Part shown: piece after piece, positions 7,207 to 15,515 of the stretch
How the letters are laid out: the number at the start of each line of letters is the position of its first letter
Position numbering within the stretch: the stretch's first letter is position 1
Assembly (NCBI GenBank): GCA_023431205.1
Contig: JAEYXQ010000005.1
Location: 1 to 23,227, forward strand
Direction of reading: 5' to 3'
From: Pseudomonadota bacterium
Lineage (GTDB): Bacteria > Pseudomonadota > Alphaproteobacteria > Rhizobiales > Devosiaceae
Length of the DNA stretch: 23,227 bases
Position numbers and translations under genes: made by a program
Notes under the pieces: model-generated
What the model was told of the DNA's origin: nothing
Database searches by the model: none
Seen by the model: the letters and a program-made list of their open reading frames with translations, nothing else

Positions 7207-8252
7207 GCATCAAGGTCCTTGTCGTCGACGATTCGGCGCTGATCCGTGAGGTGCTGTCGCGCATGCTCAGCCGCGACGGCGACATCGTGGTGGTGGGCAC
7301 GGCCACCGACCCGATCGACGCCCGCGAGAAGATCAAGACGCTCGATCCGGACGTGGTGACGCTCGACATCGAAATGCCCAACATGAACGGGCTGGCGTTT
7401 CTCGAGAAGCTGATGCGGCTGCGGCCGACGCCAGTGGTGATGGTGTCGACGCTGACCAAGAAGGGCGCAAGCGAGACGCTGCTGGCGCTGGAACTGGGAG
7501 CGGTGGATTTCGTCGCCAAGCCCAGCGCCGAGTTCGAAGGCGGGATTGAAGCCTTCGGCGCCGGGCTCCGGGACAAGATCCGGGCGGCGGCAAAATCGGA
7601 TGTGCACGGGCGTGCCGTCAGCCGGGCACAGTCGCCCAAGGTTGCCATCAAGACTGCGGCGGCGCCGGCGGGATCGCTGATCGCACTTGGGGCCTCGACC
7701 GGTGGCGTCGAAGCGATCCGCACGGTGCTGGCGGAGCTGCCGGCGGATTGCCCGCCCGTGGTCATTGCCCAACACATGCCGGCCGGATTCACCAACCGCT
7801 TTGCGGCCCGGCTCGACGAATTGTGTGCGCTGAAGGTGGTGGAGGCGGCCGACCGCATGCCGCTGTTGCCCGGCCACGCCTATGTGGCGCGCGGCGACTA
7901 CCACCTGCGGGTGGAGCGCAGCTCGGGCCAGCTCAAGGCGCGGCTGGCACAGGACGACCTCGCCTCAGGGCACCGGCCGAGCGTCGACGTGCTGTTTGAA
8001 TCGGTGGCGCGCACGATCGGGCCGATGGCCGTGGGCGCCATTCTCACCGGCATGGGCCGGGACGGGGCGCGCGGGCTGAAGCTGATGCGGGACGCCGGCG
8101 CCTATACGGTGGGGCAGAACCAGGCGACGGCGCTGGTCTATGGCATGCCGCGCGTTGCCTTCGAGGAAGGTGCGGTGGTGGAACAGGCGCCGCTGGACGC
8201 AATCGCGGGACGGCTGGCGAGCGCGCTGGTGCGGCTCAAGACCGCTGCCTGA
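7203..8252 (+). CDS. cheB: Chemotaxis methylesterase/response regulator CheB
   Basis: CheB is activated by phosphate from CheA and removes methyl groups from (and can deamidate) receptors. The 349-residue protein has a receiver domain at about 3-120 with Asp9/Asp10, phospho-acceptor Asp55 (VTLDIEMPNMNG) and Lys106 (VAKPS). A short linker leads to the methylesterase domain with catalytic triad Ser165 (LGASTGG), His191 (IAQHMPAGFT) and Asp287 (LTGMGRDGARG). These positions match E. coli Ser164, His190 and Asp286 shifted by one. No defects are seen. The start codon overlaps the end of cheR in an ATGA arrangement, so the opposing adaptation enzymes are made together. Confidence 0.97.
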   Translation: MSIKVLVVDDSALIREVLSRMLSRDGDIVVVGTATDPIDAREKIKTLDPDVVTLDIEMPNMNGLAFLEKLMRLRPTPVVMVSTLTKKGASETLLALELGAVDFVAKPSAEFEGGIEAFGAGLRDKIRAAAKSDVHGRAVSRAQSPKVAIKTAAAPAGSLIALGASTGGVEAIRTVLAELPADCPPVVIAQHMPAGFTNRFAARLDELCALKVVEAADRMPLLPGHAYVARGDYHLRVERSSGQLKARLAQDDLASGHRPSVDVLFESVARTIGPMAVGAILTGMGRDGARGLKLMRDAGAYTVGQNQATALVYGMPRVAFEEGAVVEQAPLDAIAGRLASALVRLKTAA

Positions 8253-8380
8253 GCCGGCCAAGGCATCAATCGCGCCAGCCCGATTGAGAGATTTGTAACG
8301 CTTGCCCTTCTAGAGTTCAGGCACAGAAGGAACGGGGCCGCCAGCCGGCTCCGTCGCGCCAAGAAGGTGTATACGAGACC

Positions 8381-8770
8381 ATGCCCAAAGCCAGCGCTCT
8401 CAGCGTCCTCGTCGTCGACGACCAGCAGTCCATGCGCGGGATCTGCAAGTACATCCTCACGCAGCTGGGCTTCAAGGATATCATCGAAGCCAAGAGCGGC
8501 CGCGACGCCCTTGGCAAGCTCGAAAAGACCAATGTCGACCTGATCATTTCCGACTGGAACATGGAAGACATCGACGGGCTGACCCTGCTCAAGGTCATCC
8601 GCAAGCATCCCCGGACCCAGGCGATGCCGTTCATCATGGCTACCGGCCGTTCCGACAAGGAGCAGGTGAAGGAAGCCATCTCGTTCGGGGTGAACAACTA
8701 CATCATCAAGCCCTTCGACGCTTCGACCATGAAGAAGCGCATCGAGGCAGTGATCGGCGCGCTGACCTGA
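8381..8770 (+). CDS. cheY: Chemotaxis response regulator CheY
   Basis: CheY-P binds the flagellar motor switch and changes rotation. The 129-residue single receiver domain has Asp13/Asp14, phospho-acceptor Asp58 (LIISDWNM), Thr88 (FIMATGRS) and Lys110 (YIIKPFD), each offset by one from E. coli CheY. The DWNM context is the classical CheY form, unlike the divergent receiver at 3157-3561. A 128-bp gap separates it from cheB. AAGAAGG at 8361-8367 lies rather far (13 bases) from the ATG. The gap could hold a separate promoter, but I see no convincing -35/-10 pair. A strong terminator follows the gene. Confidence 0.95.
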   Translation: MPKASALSVLVVDDQQSMRGICKYILTQLGFKDIIEAKSGRDALGKLEKTNVDLIISDWNMEDIDGLTLLKVIRKHPRTQAMPFIMATGRSDKEQVKEAISFGVNNYIIKPFDASTMKKRIEAVIGALT

Positions 8771-8797
8771 AGCCTGCGGCCTGAGCCGAGCTGAACG

Positions 8798-8826
8798 AGG
8801 CCGCCCTGGGGCGGCCTTTGCTTTTT
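8798..8826 (+). terminator. Intrinsic terminator after cheY
   Basis: AGGCCGCC (8798-8805) and GGCGGCCT (8810-8817) form a perfect 8-bp stem with a CTGG loop. It is followed by TTGCTTTTTG, a good T-rich tract. It starts 27 bases after the cheY stop and probably ends the cheD-to-cheY transcript, making the next mcp a separate unit. Confidence 0.85.
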
Positions 8827-8898
8827 GTGGACGCAACCTGCTCGAAATACAGGCAGACGGGGCTCTCCGTAAGGAGTGATTAAGCCGCTGCCGTATAT

Positions 8899-8990
8899 CG
8901 TTGCAACGGTGCCGGCTCTTGCCGGCGGGGGAATTTCCTTGTCCCGGACAGACGCCGTTGGCGCGCCGCAGGAGCGGTCGGCCCGGGACA
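8899..8990 (+). promoter_or_regulatory. Structured region upstream of the second mcp
   Basis: The 183-bp gap between the cheY terminator and the next mcp holds several symmetric elements. There is a 10-bp palindrome CGTTGCAACG (8899-8908) and a hairpin GCCGGC-TCTT-GCCGGC (8911-8926). A longer stem pairs TGTCCCGG (8940-8947) with CCGGGACA (8983-8990), enclosing a small CGCC-GTT-GGCG stem (8953-8963). These would fold just upstream of the GGAG ribosome binding site near 9000. The region may carry the mcp promoter and a folded 5' leader; no clear sigma-70 boxes are seen. Confidence 0.35.
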
Positions 8991-9009
8991 GGTCACACGG
9001 AGTGATAGG

Positions 9010-11538
9010 ATGCGTTTGCTGCCGCAGTTGAAGATCGCACAGAAGTTGCCGCTGGCGCTGGTGGGATCGGCCCTGGTGGTCAGCGCCGGCGTCGGTATCG
9101 CCAGCTATTTCATCGGCCTCGCGACGGTGCAGGAACAGCGCGACCAGTCGATGCAGGCGGCGCTCAACACGGCCAGCGTGATGGTCAGCGACTACTACCA
9201 GAGCGCCGAGGTCGACCTGCGGCTGTTCGTGCAGCGCTCCGATACCGTCGCGGCGATGAAGGGCCTGACCCGGGCGCTGGACGAGCTGCGCATGGGCCTC
9301 AAGGAACGGGCGGGTCCGCAGCTGCAGGCGGCCTATGGCACCGAGAGCCCGAACCCGGAAGACCGCGCCTCGGTGGACAGCGTCGGCATCAAGGGCGCGA
9401 CCTATGATGCGCCGCACAAGCGTTTCCATCCAGGCTTCCGCACGCTGATGCTGGAGCGGGACTACAGCGACGTGCTGCTGATCAGCGCTGCCGGCGATGT
9501 AGTCTATTCCGTCGCCAAAAATCCGGACTTCGTCAGCAACGTCGCCAGCGATGCCGACGCGGCGGCCAGCGGGCTCGGGCGGGCCTTCGCGGCGGCCAAG
9601 GACCTGGCGCCCGGCGCGGCTGCCTTCGTGGACTTCACCAATTACGGCCCCACCGGCACGGTGGAGAGTTTCATCGCCATGCCGGTGCACGAGGGCGACG
9701 AGGTCACCGGCGTGATGGCGCTGGCGATTTCGCCGGTGGCGGTCAGCACCCAGATCGAGGGGGTGTCCGGGCTCGGCGGTACCGGCGAGGTGGTGGTGGT
9801 GGGCCAGGACGGCCTGTTGCGCACCGACTCGAGCCACACCGAGGCTGCGGACGTGCTTGTCACCCCGCTGACCTCGGACGTGATCACCCGCGCCTTCGAA
9901 GGCGAGAGCATCGAAGGGACCAGCACCGACTATCGCGGCGACACCATGGTGGTGCGCGCCAAGCCGGTTGCCGTGGGTGACACGGTGTGGGCAGTGGTGG
10001 CGGTGCAGCCCGAGCAGGAGGCTTATGCCGCCGTGGTCGAGATGCGCAACATGACGCTGATCGTCGGTGGCGTGTTGCTGGCCATCGCGGCGGTGGTGGG
10101 CATGCTGTTCGCCCGCTCGCTCACCAAGCCGATCAGCCGCCTGACCTCGACCATGGAAGCGCTGGCCGAAGGCGACCTCGATGTCGAGGTGCGGGGCGCC
10201 CAGCGCCAGGACGAAATCGGCGCCATGGCGCGCGCCGTGGAGATTTTCCGCGAGAATGGCATCCGCATCGCCCAGATGACGGAAGCGGAGGCCGCGCAGG
10301 TGCTGCGCACGCAGGCGGAGCGCGCCGCGATGATGCAGGATTTGCAGCGCGCCTTTGGCGTGGTGGTCGACGCGGCAATTGCCGGCGACTTCACCCAGCG
10401 GGTGGAATCCGAATTCCCCGACCCGGAACTGAATTCGCTGGCCCGTTCGGTCAACGAACTGGTGGAGACGGTGGATCGCGGCATCAGCGAAACCGGGCAG
10501 GTGCTGGCCGCGCTCGCCAACACCGACCTGACCCAGCGGATGCACGGGGATTTCCAAGGTGCCTTCGCCAAGCTCAAGGCCGACACCAATGCGGTGGCCG
10601 AGAAGCTCACCGAAGTGGTGGGGCAGCTCAAGGACACCTCGCGCACGCTCAAGAGTGCGACGGGGGAAATCCTGTCGGGTGCGAACGACCTTTCGGAGCG
10701 CACCACCAAGCAGGCGGCCACCATCGAAGAAACCAGCGCCACCATGGAGCAGTTGGCGGCGACGGTGCTGCAGAACGCCGAACGGGCCAAGGAAGCCAGC
10801 GGCGTTGCCGCGCAGGTCACCCGCACCGCCGAGGATGGCGGGCAGGTGATGCACAAGGCGACCGAAGCCATGGAGCGGATCACCCAGTCCTCGGCCAAGA
10901 TCAGCAACATCATCGGGCTGATCGACGATATCGCCTTCCAGACCAACCTGCTGGCGCTCAACGCTTCGGTGGAAGCCGCGCGGGCTGGCGACGCCGGCAA
11001 GGGCTTTGCGGTGGTGGCGGTGGAAGTGCGGCGCCTTGCCCAGTCGGCGGCGCAGGCGTCCAACGAGGTCAAGGTGCTGATCGAGCAGTCGGCAACCGAG
11101 GTCAACAGCGGCAGCAAGCTTGTTTCGGATGCCGCGGCCAAGCTTGAGACCATGCTGCAGGCTGCCCGCTCCTCCAACGAGCTGATGGGCTCCATCGCCC
11201 AGGAGAGCCGCGAGCAGGCGTCGGCCATCGACGAGGTCAACACCGCCGTCCGCACTATGGACGAGATGACCCAGCACAATGCGGCGCTGGTGGAAGAGAT
11301 CAACGCGGCGATCGAACAGACCGAGGCGCAGGCGAACGAACTGGATCGCGTGGTCGACATCTTCACCACCGGGGAGGCAGCCGTCGACACGCGCCGCCAG
11401 GCTCCGCCGGTCCGGCAGTCGCCGGTGCAGAGCCTTGCCGCGGGGGCCCGCGGCCTACAGGATAAGCTCCGCACGGCGGCGAAATCCTACCTCAGCCACG
11501 GCAATGCGGCGGTGGACAAGGACTGGAACGAGTTCTGA
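9010..11538 (+). CDS. Methyl-accepting chemotaxis protein with periplasmic sensor, HAMP and C-terminal CheR-docking tail
   Basis: This 842-residue transmembrane chemoreceptor begins with transmembrane segment 1 at about 13-37. A periplasmic sensor of about 310 residues follows, with Cache-like character (RDYSDVLLISAAGDVVYSV, then IAMPVHEGDEVTGVMALAIS). Segment 2 is at about 349-368, followed by HAMP (TKPISRLTSTMEALAEGDLD) and further HAMP-like repeats to about 560. The signalling tip starts near Asp639 (DDIAFQTNLLALNASVEAAR). The last five residues, DWNEF, resemble the NWETF-type pentapeptide that recruits CheR and CheB. GGAG lies 7-8 bases before the ATG. It has its own upstream region after the cheY terminator. 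The ligand cannot be told from sequence. Confidence 0.95.
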   Translation: MRLLPQLKIAQKLPLALVGSALVVSAGVGIASYFIGLATVQEQRDQSMQAALNTASVMVSDYYQSAEVDLRLFVQRSDTVAAMKGLTRALDELRMGLKERAGPQLQAAYGTESPNPEDRASVDSVGIKGATYDAPHKRFHPGFRTLMLERDYSDVLLISAAGDVVYSVAKNPDFVSNVASDADAAASGLGRAFAAAKDLAPGAAAFVDFTNYGPTGTVESFIAMPVHEGDEVTGVMALAISPVAVSTQIEGVSGLGGTGEVVVVGQDGLLRTDSSHTEAADVLVTPLTSDVITRAFEGESIEGTSTDYRGDTMVVRAKPVAVGDTVWAVVAVQPEQEAYAAVVEMRNMTLIVGGVLLAIAAVVGMLFARSLTKPISRLTSTMEALAEGDLDVEVRGAQRQDEIGAMARAVEIFRENGIRIAQMTEAEAAQVLRTQAERAAMMQDLQRAFGVVVDAAIAGDFTQRVESEFPDPELNSLARSVNELVETVDRGISETGQVLAALANTDLTQRMHGDFQGAFAKLKADTNAVAEKLTEVVGQLKDTSRTLKSATGEILSGANDLSERTTKQAATIEETSATMEQLAATVLQNAERAKEASGVAAQVTRTAEDGGQVMHKATEAMERITQSSAKISNIIGLIDDIAFQTNLLALNASVEAARAGDAGKGFAVVAVEVRRLAQSAAQASNEVKVLIEQSATEVNSGSKLVSDAAAKLETMLQAARSSNELMGSIAQESREQASAIDEVNTAVRTMDEMTQHNAALVEEINAAIEQTEAQANELDRVVDIFTTGEAAVDTRRQAPPVRQSPVQSLAAGARGLQDKLRTAAKSYLSHGNAAVDKDWNEF

Positions 11539-11588
11539 TCACAGAATCGGGTCGGGCGCTTGAACCGGACCTGGACACACCCACATAG

Positions 11589-11609
11589 GGAGCATGTTGA
11601 ACATGCTCC
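11589..11609. promoter_or_regulatory. 21-bp palindrome spanning the ribosome binding site and start of the DUF1232 gene
   Basis: Ten-base arms, beginning GGAGCATG and ending CATGCTCC, are perfectly symmetric around a single central G at 11599. As RNA, GGAGCAUGU and ACAUGCUCC could form a 9-bp stem with a UGA loop. The left arm overlaps the Shine-Dalgarno AGGGAG (11587-11592), and both candidate ATG codons (11594 and 11603) lie inside. It could be an operator or a translation-inhibiting hairpin. Confidence 0.5.
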
Positions 11610-11896
11610 TCCCCCGTGTCCTGCGCTTCCGCAAGGAAGTGGTGCTGCTCTGGCAGGCGTTCCGTTCTCCGGTGACGCCGCCTTACCTCAAGATCGCGAC
11701 GGCGTTCGTCGCCTTCTACCTGATCAATCCGTTCGACCTGATCCCCGACCTGATGCCGATCCTCGGCTGGGCCGACGACCTGATCCTGGTGCCGCTAATG
11801 GTGAGCTGGATCGTGTCGCGACTGCCGGTCCCAGCCAAGGCGCAGGCCCGCGCACCGCGCCGCGACGTGGTGGAGACGAGCTACCGGCGGATGTAG
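11603..11896 (+). CDS. Small DUF1232 (YkvA-type) membrane protein
   Basis: This 97-residue protein carries the DUF1232 signature YLINPFDLIPDLMPILGWADDLILVPL, preceded by a short hydrophobic stretch (IATAFVAFYL). The family is widespread and its function is not known. A basic C-terminal tail follows the membrane part. The ATG at 11603 is preferred because AGGGAG (11587-11592) lies 10 bases upstream; an in-frame ATG at 11594, only one base from it, would add three residues. The gene starts 64 bp after the mcp stop and ends before an intrinsic terminator. There is no sign that it takes part in chemotaxis beyond position. Confidence 0.88.
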   Translation: MLLPRVLRFRKEVVLLWQAFRSPVTPPYLKIATAFVAFYLINPFDLIPDLMPILGWADDLILVPLMVSWIVSRLPVPAKAQARAPRRDVVETSYRRM

Positions 11897-11921
11897 CTGC
11901 GAGCGACAGCCGCGAAATGAT

Positions 11922-11953
11922 GGGCCCCCGGATCAGATCCGAGGGCCTTTTTC
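11922..11953 (+). terminator. Intrinsic terminator after the DUF1232 gene
   Basis: GGCCC and CGGATC pair with GATCCG and GGGCC around a tight loop, with one C/A mismatch in the stem. TTTTTC follows directly. It lies between the DUF1232 stop at 11896 and the convergent end of the pyruvate carboxylase gene at 11977. Read on the minus strand it has no T-run, so it should act mainly on plus-strand transcripts. Confidence 0.75.
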
Positions 11954-11976
11954 TTCACTGAGCCGCGACGGCGCCG

Positions 11977-14900
11977 CTACTCGAGCCGCACCAGGAGGTC
12001 CTTGGCGTCGATCTGGTCGCCGGGGCGGATCAGGAGTTCGGCCACCACGCCATCGACTTCGGCGTGGATCGCGGTTTCCATCTTCATCGCTTCGATCGAG
12101 CAGAGCACGTCGCCGGCCTGGATCGTCTGGCCCTCCTTGACCGCGAGGGTCGAAATGACGCCCGGCATGGGCGCGCCGACCTGCCTCGGATCACCCGGCT
12201 GGGCCTTGGCGCGGACCTTGATCTCGCCGGCCTTGAGCCGGTCGGGAACGTTGATGGTGCGCGGCTGGCCATTGAGGTCGAAGAAGACGCGGACCTCGCC
12301 CTTGTCGTTGGTGGGCGCGCAGCCGAGGTAGTTGATGACGAGGGTCTTGCCCTTTTCGATGTCGACGAGCAGTTCGTCGCCCTCGTTGAGGCCGTAGAAA
12401 TAGACCGGCGTCGGCAGCACCTCGGTGGGGCCGTAGCGATCCTGGGTCTTCTCGAAGTCCGAATAAACCTTGGGGTACATCAGGTAAGAGGCCAGGCGGA
12501 AATCATCGATCTCGTGCCCGACTTCCTCGGCGATCTTCGTGCGCTCGGCGTCGAGGTCGACGTCCTTGAGGTATGAGCCGGGGCGGTCGACCAGCGGCTG
12601 CTTGCCCTTGAGCACCTTTTTCTGCAGCGCCTCGGGGAAACCGCCCGGCGGCTGGCCAAGATCGCCCATGAAGAAGCCGACGACGGAATCGGGGAAGGCA
12701 ATGTCGCGGCCGGGGTCTTCCACCTCGGCCCGGGTCAGGCCGGCGGAGACCATGGCCAGCGCCATGTCGCCCACCACCTTGGACGAGGGCGTTACCTTGA
12801 CGATGTCCCCGAACATGCGGTTCACGTCGGCATAGGTCTGGGCCACTTCATGCCAGCGGGTTTCGAGGCCCAGCGAGCGAGCCTGCTCCTTGAGGTTTGT
12901 GAACTGGCCACCCGGCATCTCATGAAGATAGACCTCGGAGGCGCCGCCCTTGAGGTCGCTCTCGAAGGCGCGGTACTGCGTGCGCACCGCTTCCCAGTAG
13001 AACGAGATCTGGCGGACGGCAGTGGCGTCGAGCCCGGGGTCGCGCTCGCCGCCGGCGAGGGCCGCGACCAGCGAGCCGAGGGTCGGCTGAGACGTCGTGC
13101 CCGACAGCGCATCCATGGCGGCGTCGATCGCGTCTACACCCGCTTCCACCGCCGCCAGCACCGTCGCGGCCGATGCGCCCGAGGTGTCGTGGGTATGGAG
13201 GTGGATCGGCAGGTCGACTTCCTGCTTGAGGGTGGAAATGAGCTTTCTGGCAGCGACAGGCTTGAGCAGGCCGGCCATGTCCTTGATGCCGAGGACGTGG
13301 ACGCCGGCCGCTTCCAGCTCCCTGGCGAGGCCCACATAATATTTGAGGTCGTACTTGCTGCGGTCGGGGTCGAACAGGTCGCCGGTGTAGCAGATGACGC
13401 CTTCGGCGACCTTGTTCTGCTCGATCACGGCGTCGAGCGAGACGCGCATGTTCTCGACCCAGTTGAGGCAGTCGAAGACGCGGAAGATGTCGACGCCGCC
13501 GCGCGCTGCTTGCTGGACGAAGAACTTCACCACATTGTCGGGATAGTTGGTGTAGCCGACGCCGTTGGAGCCGCGCAGCAGCATCTGAGTGAGGATGTTG
13601 GGGGCGCCCTCGCGCACCTTGGCCAGCCGCTCCCACGGATCCTCGTTGAGGAAGCGCATGGCCACGTCGAAGGTGGCGCCACCCCAGCACTCGAGCGAGA
13701 ACAGGTTAGGCAGCCCGCGCGAATAGGCCTGGGCGATGCGGGTGATGTCGAAGGAGCGCATGCGCGTGGCGAGCAGCGACTGGTGCGCGTCGCGCATGGT
13801 GGTGTCGGTGAACAGCACCCGCTCCTGGCTCTTCATCCAGCGCGCGAGGCCGCCCGGGCCGTCGCGGTCCAGCACCTGCCGGCTGCCTTCGGTGACCGCC
13901 AGCGGCGGGAACTCGGGGACAACCGGGGCGGCAGCGTCGGCCGGAGGACGGGGGCGGTCGCGGACTTCGGGGTGGCCGTTGACGGTGACGTCGGCGATGT
14001 AGCTCAGCAGCTTGGTCGCCCGGTCCTTGCGTGGCTTGAAGTTGAACAGGTCCGGCGTCGTGTCGATGAAGCGCGTGGTGTAGCGGTTCTCGAGGAAGTC
14101 CGGATGGGTGATGATGTTTTCAAGGAAAGCCAGGTTGGTCGAGACGCCGCGGATGCGGAACTCGCGCAGCGCGCGGTGCATGCGGGCGATAGCTTCATCG
14201 GCGCTCGAGGCCCAGCAGGTGACCTTTTCCAGGAGCGGATCGTAGTAGCGGGTGATGACGGCGCCGGTATAGGCGGTGCCGCCATCGAGGCGGACGCCGA
14301 AGCCGGTGGCGCCGCGATAGGCGGTGATGCGGCCGTAGTCGGGGATGAAGTTGTGCTCGGGGTCCTCGGTGGTGACGCGACACTGGATGGCGTTGCCGTT
14401 GAGGCGGATGTTCTCCTGCAGCGGGACGCCGGATTCGGGGGTGCCGATCACGGCGCCGTCGAGCACGTGAATCTGCGCCTTGACGATGTCGATGCCGGTC
14501 ACCTCCTCGGTGACGGTGTGCTCGACCTGGATGCGCGGATTGACCTCGATGAAGTAGAATTCCTCGGTGTCGGCATCCATGAGGAACTCGACGGTGCCGG
14601 CGCCGCGATAGCTGGCGGCCTTGCCGAGCTTCACCGCGGCGTCGGTGAGGGCCCTGCGACCGGTCTCGGAGAGGTAGGGCGCCGGGGCGCGCTCGACAAC
14701 CTTCTGGTTGCGGCGCTGCACCGAGCAGTCGCGCTCAAAAAGGTGCACGAGATTGCCGTGGTCGTCGCCGAGCAGTTGCACCTCGACGTGGCGGGCGCGC
14801 TCGACCAGCTTTTCGAGATACATCTCGTCCTTGCCGAAGGCCGCCTTGGCTTCGCGCTTGCCTTCCGACACTTCGTTGACGAGGTGAGCCTCGTCCATGA

Positions 14901-15417
14901 TCCGGCGCATGCCGCGGCCGCCGCCGCCCCAGGAGGCCTTGAGCATCAGCGGATAGCCGATCTCGGCGGCCATGCGGCGGACCTGGTCCATGTCGTCCGG
15001 CAGTGCGTCGGTGGCCGGAACCACCGGGACGCCGGCCTTGATCGCCATGTTGCGGGCGGCGACCTTGTTGCCGAGGTCGCGCATGGTCTGGGCGCGCGGA
15101 CCGATGAAGACGATGCCGGCGTCCTCGCAGGCATCGGCGAATTCGGGGGACTCGGATAGCAATCCGTAGCCGGGATGAATGGCATCGGCGCCGGAGATGC
15201 GGGCGATGCGGATATATTCGTCGATCTGGAGATAGGCCTCGACCGGGCCGAGCCCCTTGCCGATCAGATAAGCCTCGTCGGCCTTGAAGCGGTGGAGCGC
15301 CAGCTTGTCCTCTTCGGCATAGGCCGCCACGGTCTTGAGCCCGAGTTCGTTGGCGGCGCGAAATACGCGGATGGCGATTTCGCTGCGGTTGGCGACGAGG
15401 ATCTTTTTGATTGGCAT
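11977..15417 (-). CDS. pyc: Pyruvate carboxylase
   Basis: Pyruvate carboxylase makes oxaloacetate from pyruvate, bicarbonate and ATP using biotin, refilling the TCA cycle and feeding gluconeogenesis. The 1146-residue single chain has all domains. The biotin carboxylase domain is at about 1-455 (start KKILVANRSEIAIRVFRA, ATP-grasp loop KASWGGGGRGMR near 160, EVNPRIQVEHT near 290). The carboxyltransferase domain begins near 530 (TTMRDAHQSLLATRMR, ECWGGATFDVAMRF). A central PYC/OADA domain follows, then the biotinyl domain at about 1077-1146 with biotin-carrying Lys1112 in EAMKME. Length is close to Rhizobium etli PC (about 1154). I chose the ATG at 15417 because the conserved N-terminus begins there; upstream in-frame codons look non-coding. 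Only a weak GGAC-type ribosome site is visible. Confidence 0.97.
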   Translation of the reverse strand: MPIKKILVANRSEIAIRVFRAANELGLKTVAAYAEEDKLALHRFKADEAYLIGKGLGPVEAYLQIDEYIRIARISGADAIHPGYGLLSESPEFADACEDAGIVFIGPRAQTMRDLGNKVAARNMAIKAGVPVVPATDALPDDMDQVRRMAAEIGYPLMLKASWGGGGRGMRRIMDEAHLVNEVSEGKREAKAAFGKDEMYLEKLVERARHVEVQLLGDDHGNLVHLFERDCSVQRRNQKVVERAPAPYLSETGRRALTDAAVKLGKAASYRGAGTVEFLMDADTEEFYFIEVNPRIQVEHTVTEEVTGIDIVKAQIHVLDGAVIGTPESGVPLQENIRLNGNAIQCRVTTEDPEHNFIPDYGRITAYRGATGFGVRLDGGTAYTGAVITRYYDPLLEKVTCWASSADEAIARMHRALREFRIRGVSTNLAFLENIITHPDFLENRYTTRFIDTTPDLFNFKPRKDRATKLLSYIADVTVNGHPEVRDRPRPPADAAAPVVPEFPPLAVTEGSRQVLDRDGPGGLARWMKSQERVLFTDTTMRDAHQSLLATRMRSFDITRIAQAYSRGLPNLFSLECWGGATFDVAMRFLNEDPWERLAKVREGAPNILTQMLLRGSNGVGYTNYPDNVVKFFVQQAARGGVDIFRVFDCLNWVENMRVSLDAVIEQNKVAEGVICYTGDLFDPDRSKYDLKYYVGLARELEAAGVHVLGIKDMAGLLKPVAARKLISTLKQEVDLPIHLHTHDTSGASAATVLAAVEAGVDAIDAAMDALSGTTSQPTLGSLVAALAGGERDPGLDATAVRQISFYWEAVRTQYRAFESDLKGGASEVYLHEMPGGQFTNLKEQARSLGLETRWHEVAQTYADVNRMFGDIVKVTPSSKVVGDMALAMVSAGLTRAEVEDPGRDIAFPDSVVGFFMGDLGQPPGGFPEALQKKVLKGKQPLVDRPGSYLKDVDLDAERTKIAEEVGHEIDDFRLASYLMYPKVYSDFEKTQDRYGPTEVLPTPVYFYGLNEGDELLVDIEKGKTLVINYLGCAPTNDKGEVRVFFDLNGQPRTINVPDRLKAGEIKVRAKAQPGDPRQVGAPMPGVISTLAVKEGQTIQAGDVLCSIEAMKMETAIHAEVDGVVAELLIRPGDQIDAKDLLVRLE

Positions 15418-15515
15418 CGATTTAAATGTCCGGGCAAGGGAGATGGACGGCCGTTCGGCCGGGCCAGCATAGCCGACGGCGGCACGGCTGAGGCGCCCCA
15501 ACCGTCACGGGGCAG

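Noticed and set aside
8284..8312. Sigma-70-like promoter before cheY (TTGAGA with a downstream CTTCTA)
   Set aside because: The -10-like box matches poorly, so a promoter here is possible but not supported by the sequence.
8876..9031. GTG-initiated 51-codon frame running into the start of the large mcp
   Set aside because: The AAGGAG overlaps the putative start codon itself, so spacing is wrong. The encoded peptide has no recognisable features in a region dominated by inverted repeats.
8698..11277. Very long open frame on the minus strand, antisense to the large mcp
   Set aside because: It is His/Gly/Arg-rich with no recognisable domain. It arises because GC-ending codons of the true mcp suppress stops on the opposite strand.
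12850..15159. Long plus-strand open frame antisense to pyruvate carboxylase
   Set aside because: The pyruvate carboxylase frame is fully conserved through this region. The antisense product has no family features and the composition of a shadow frame.
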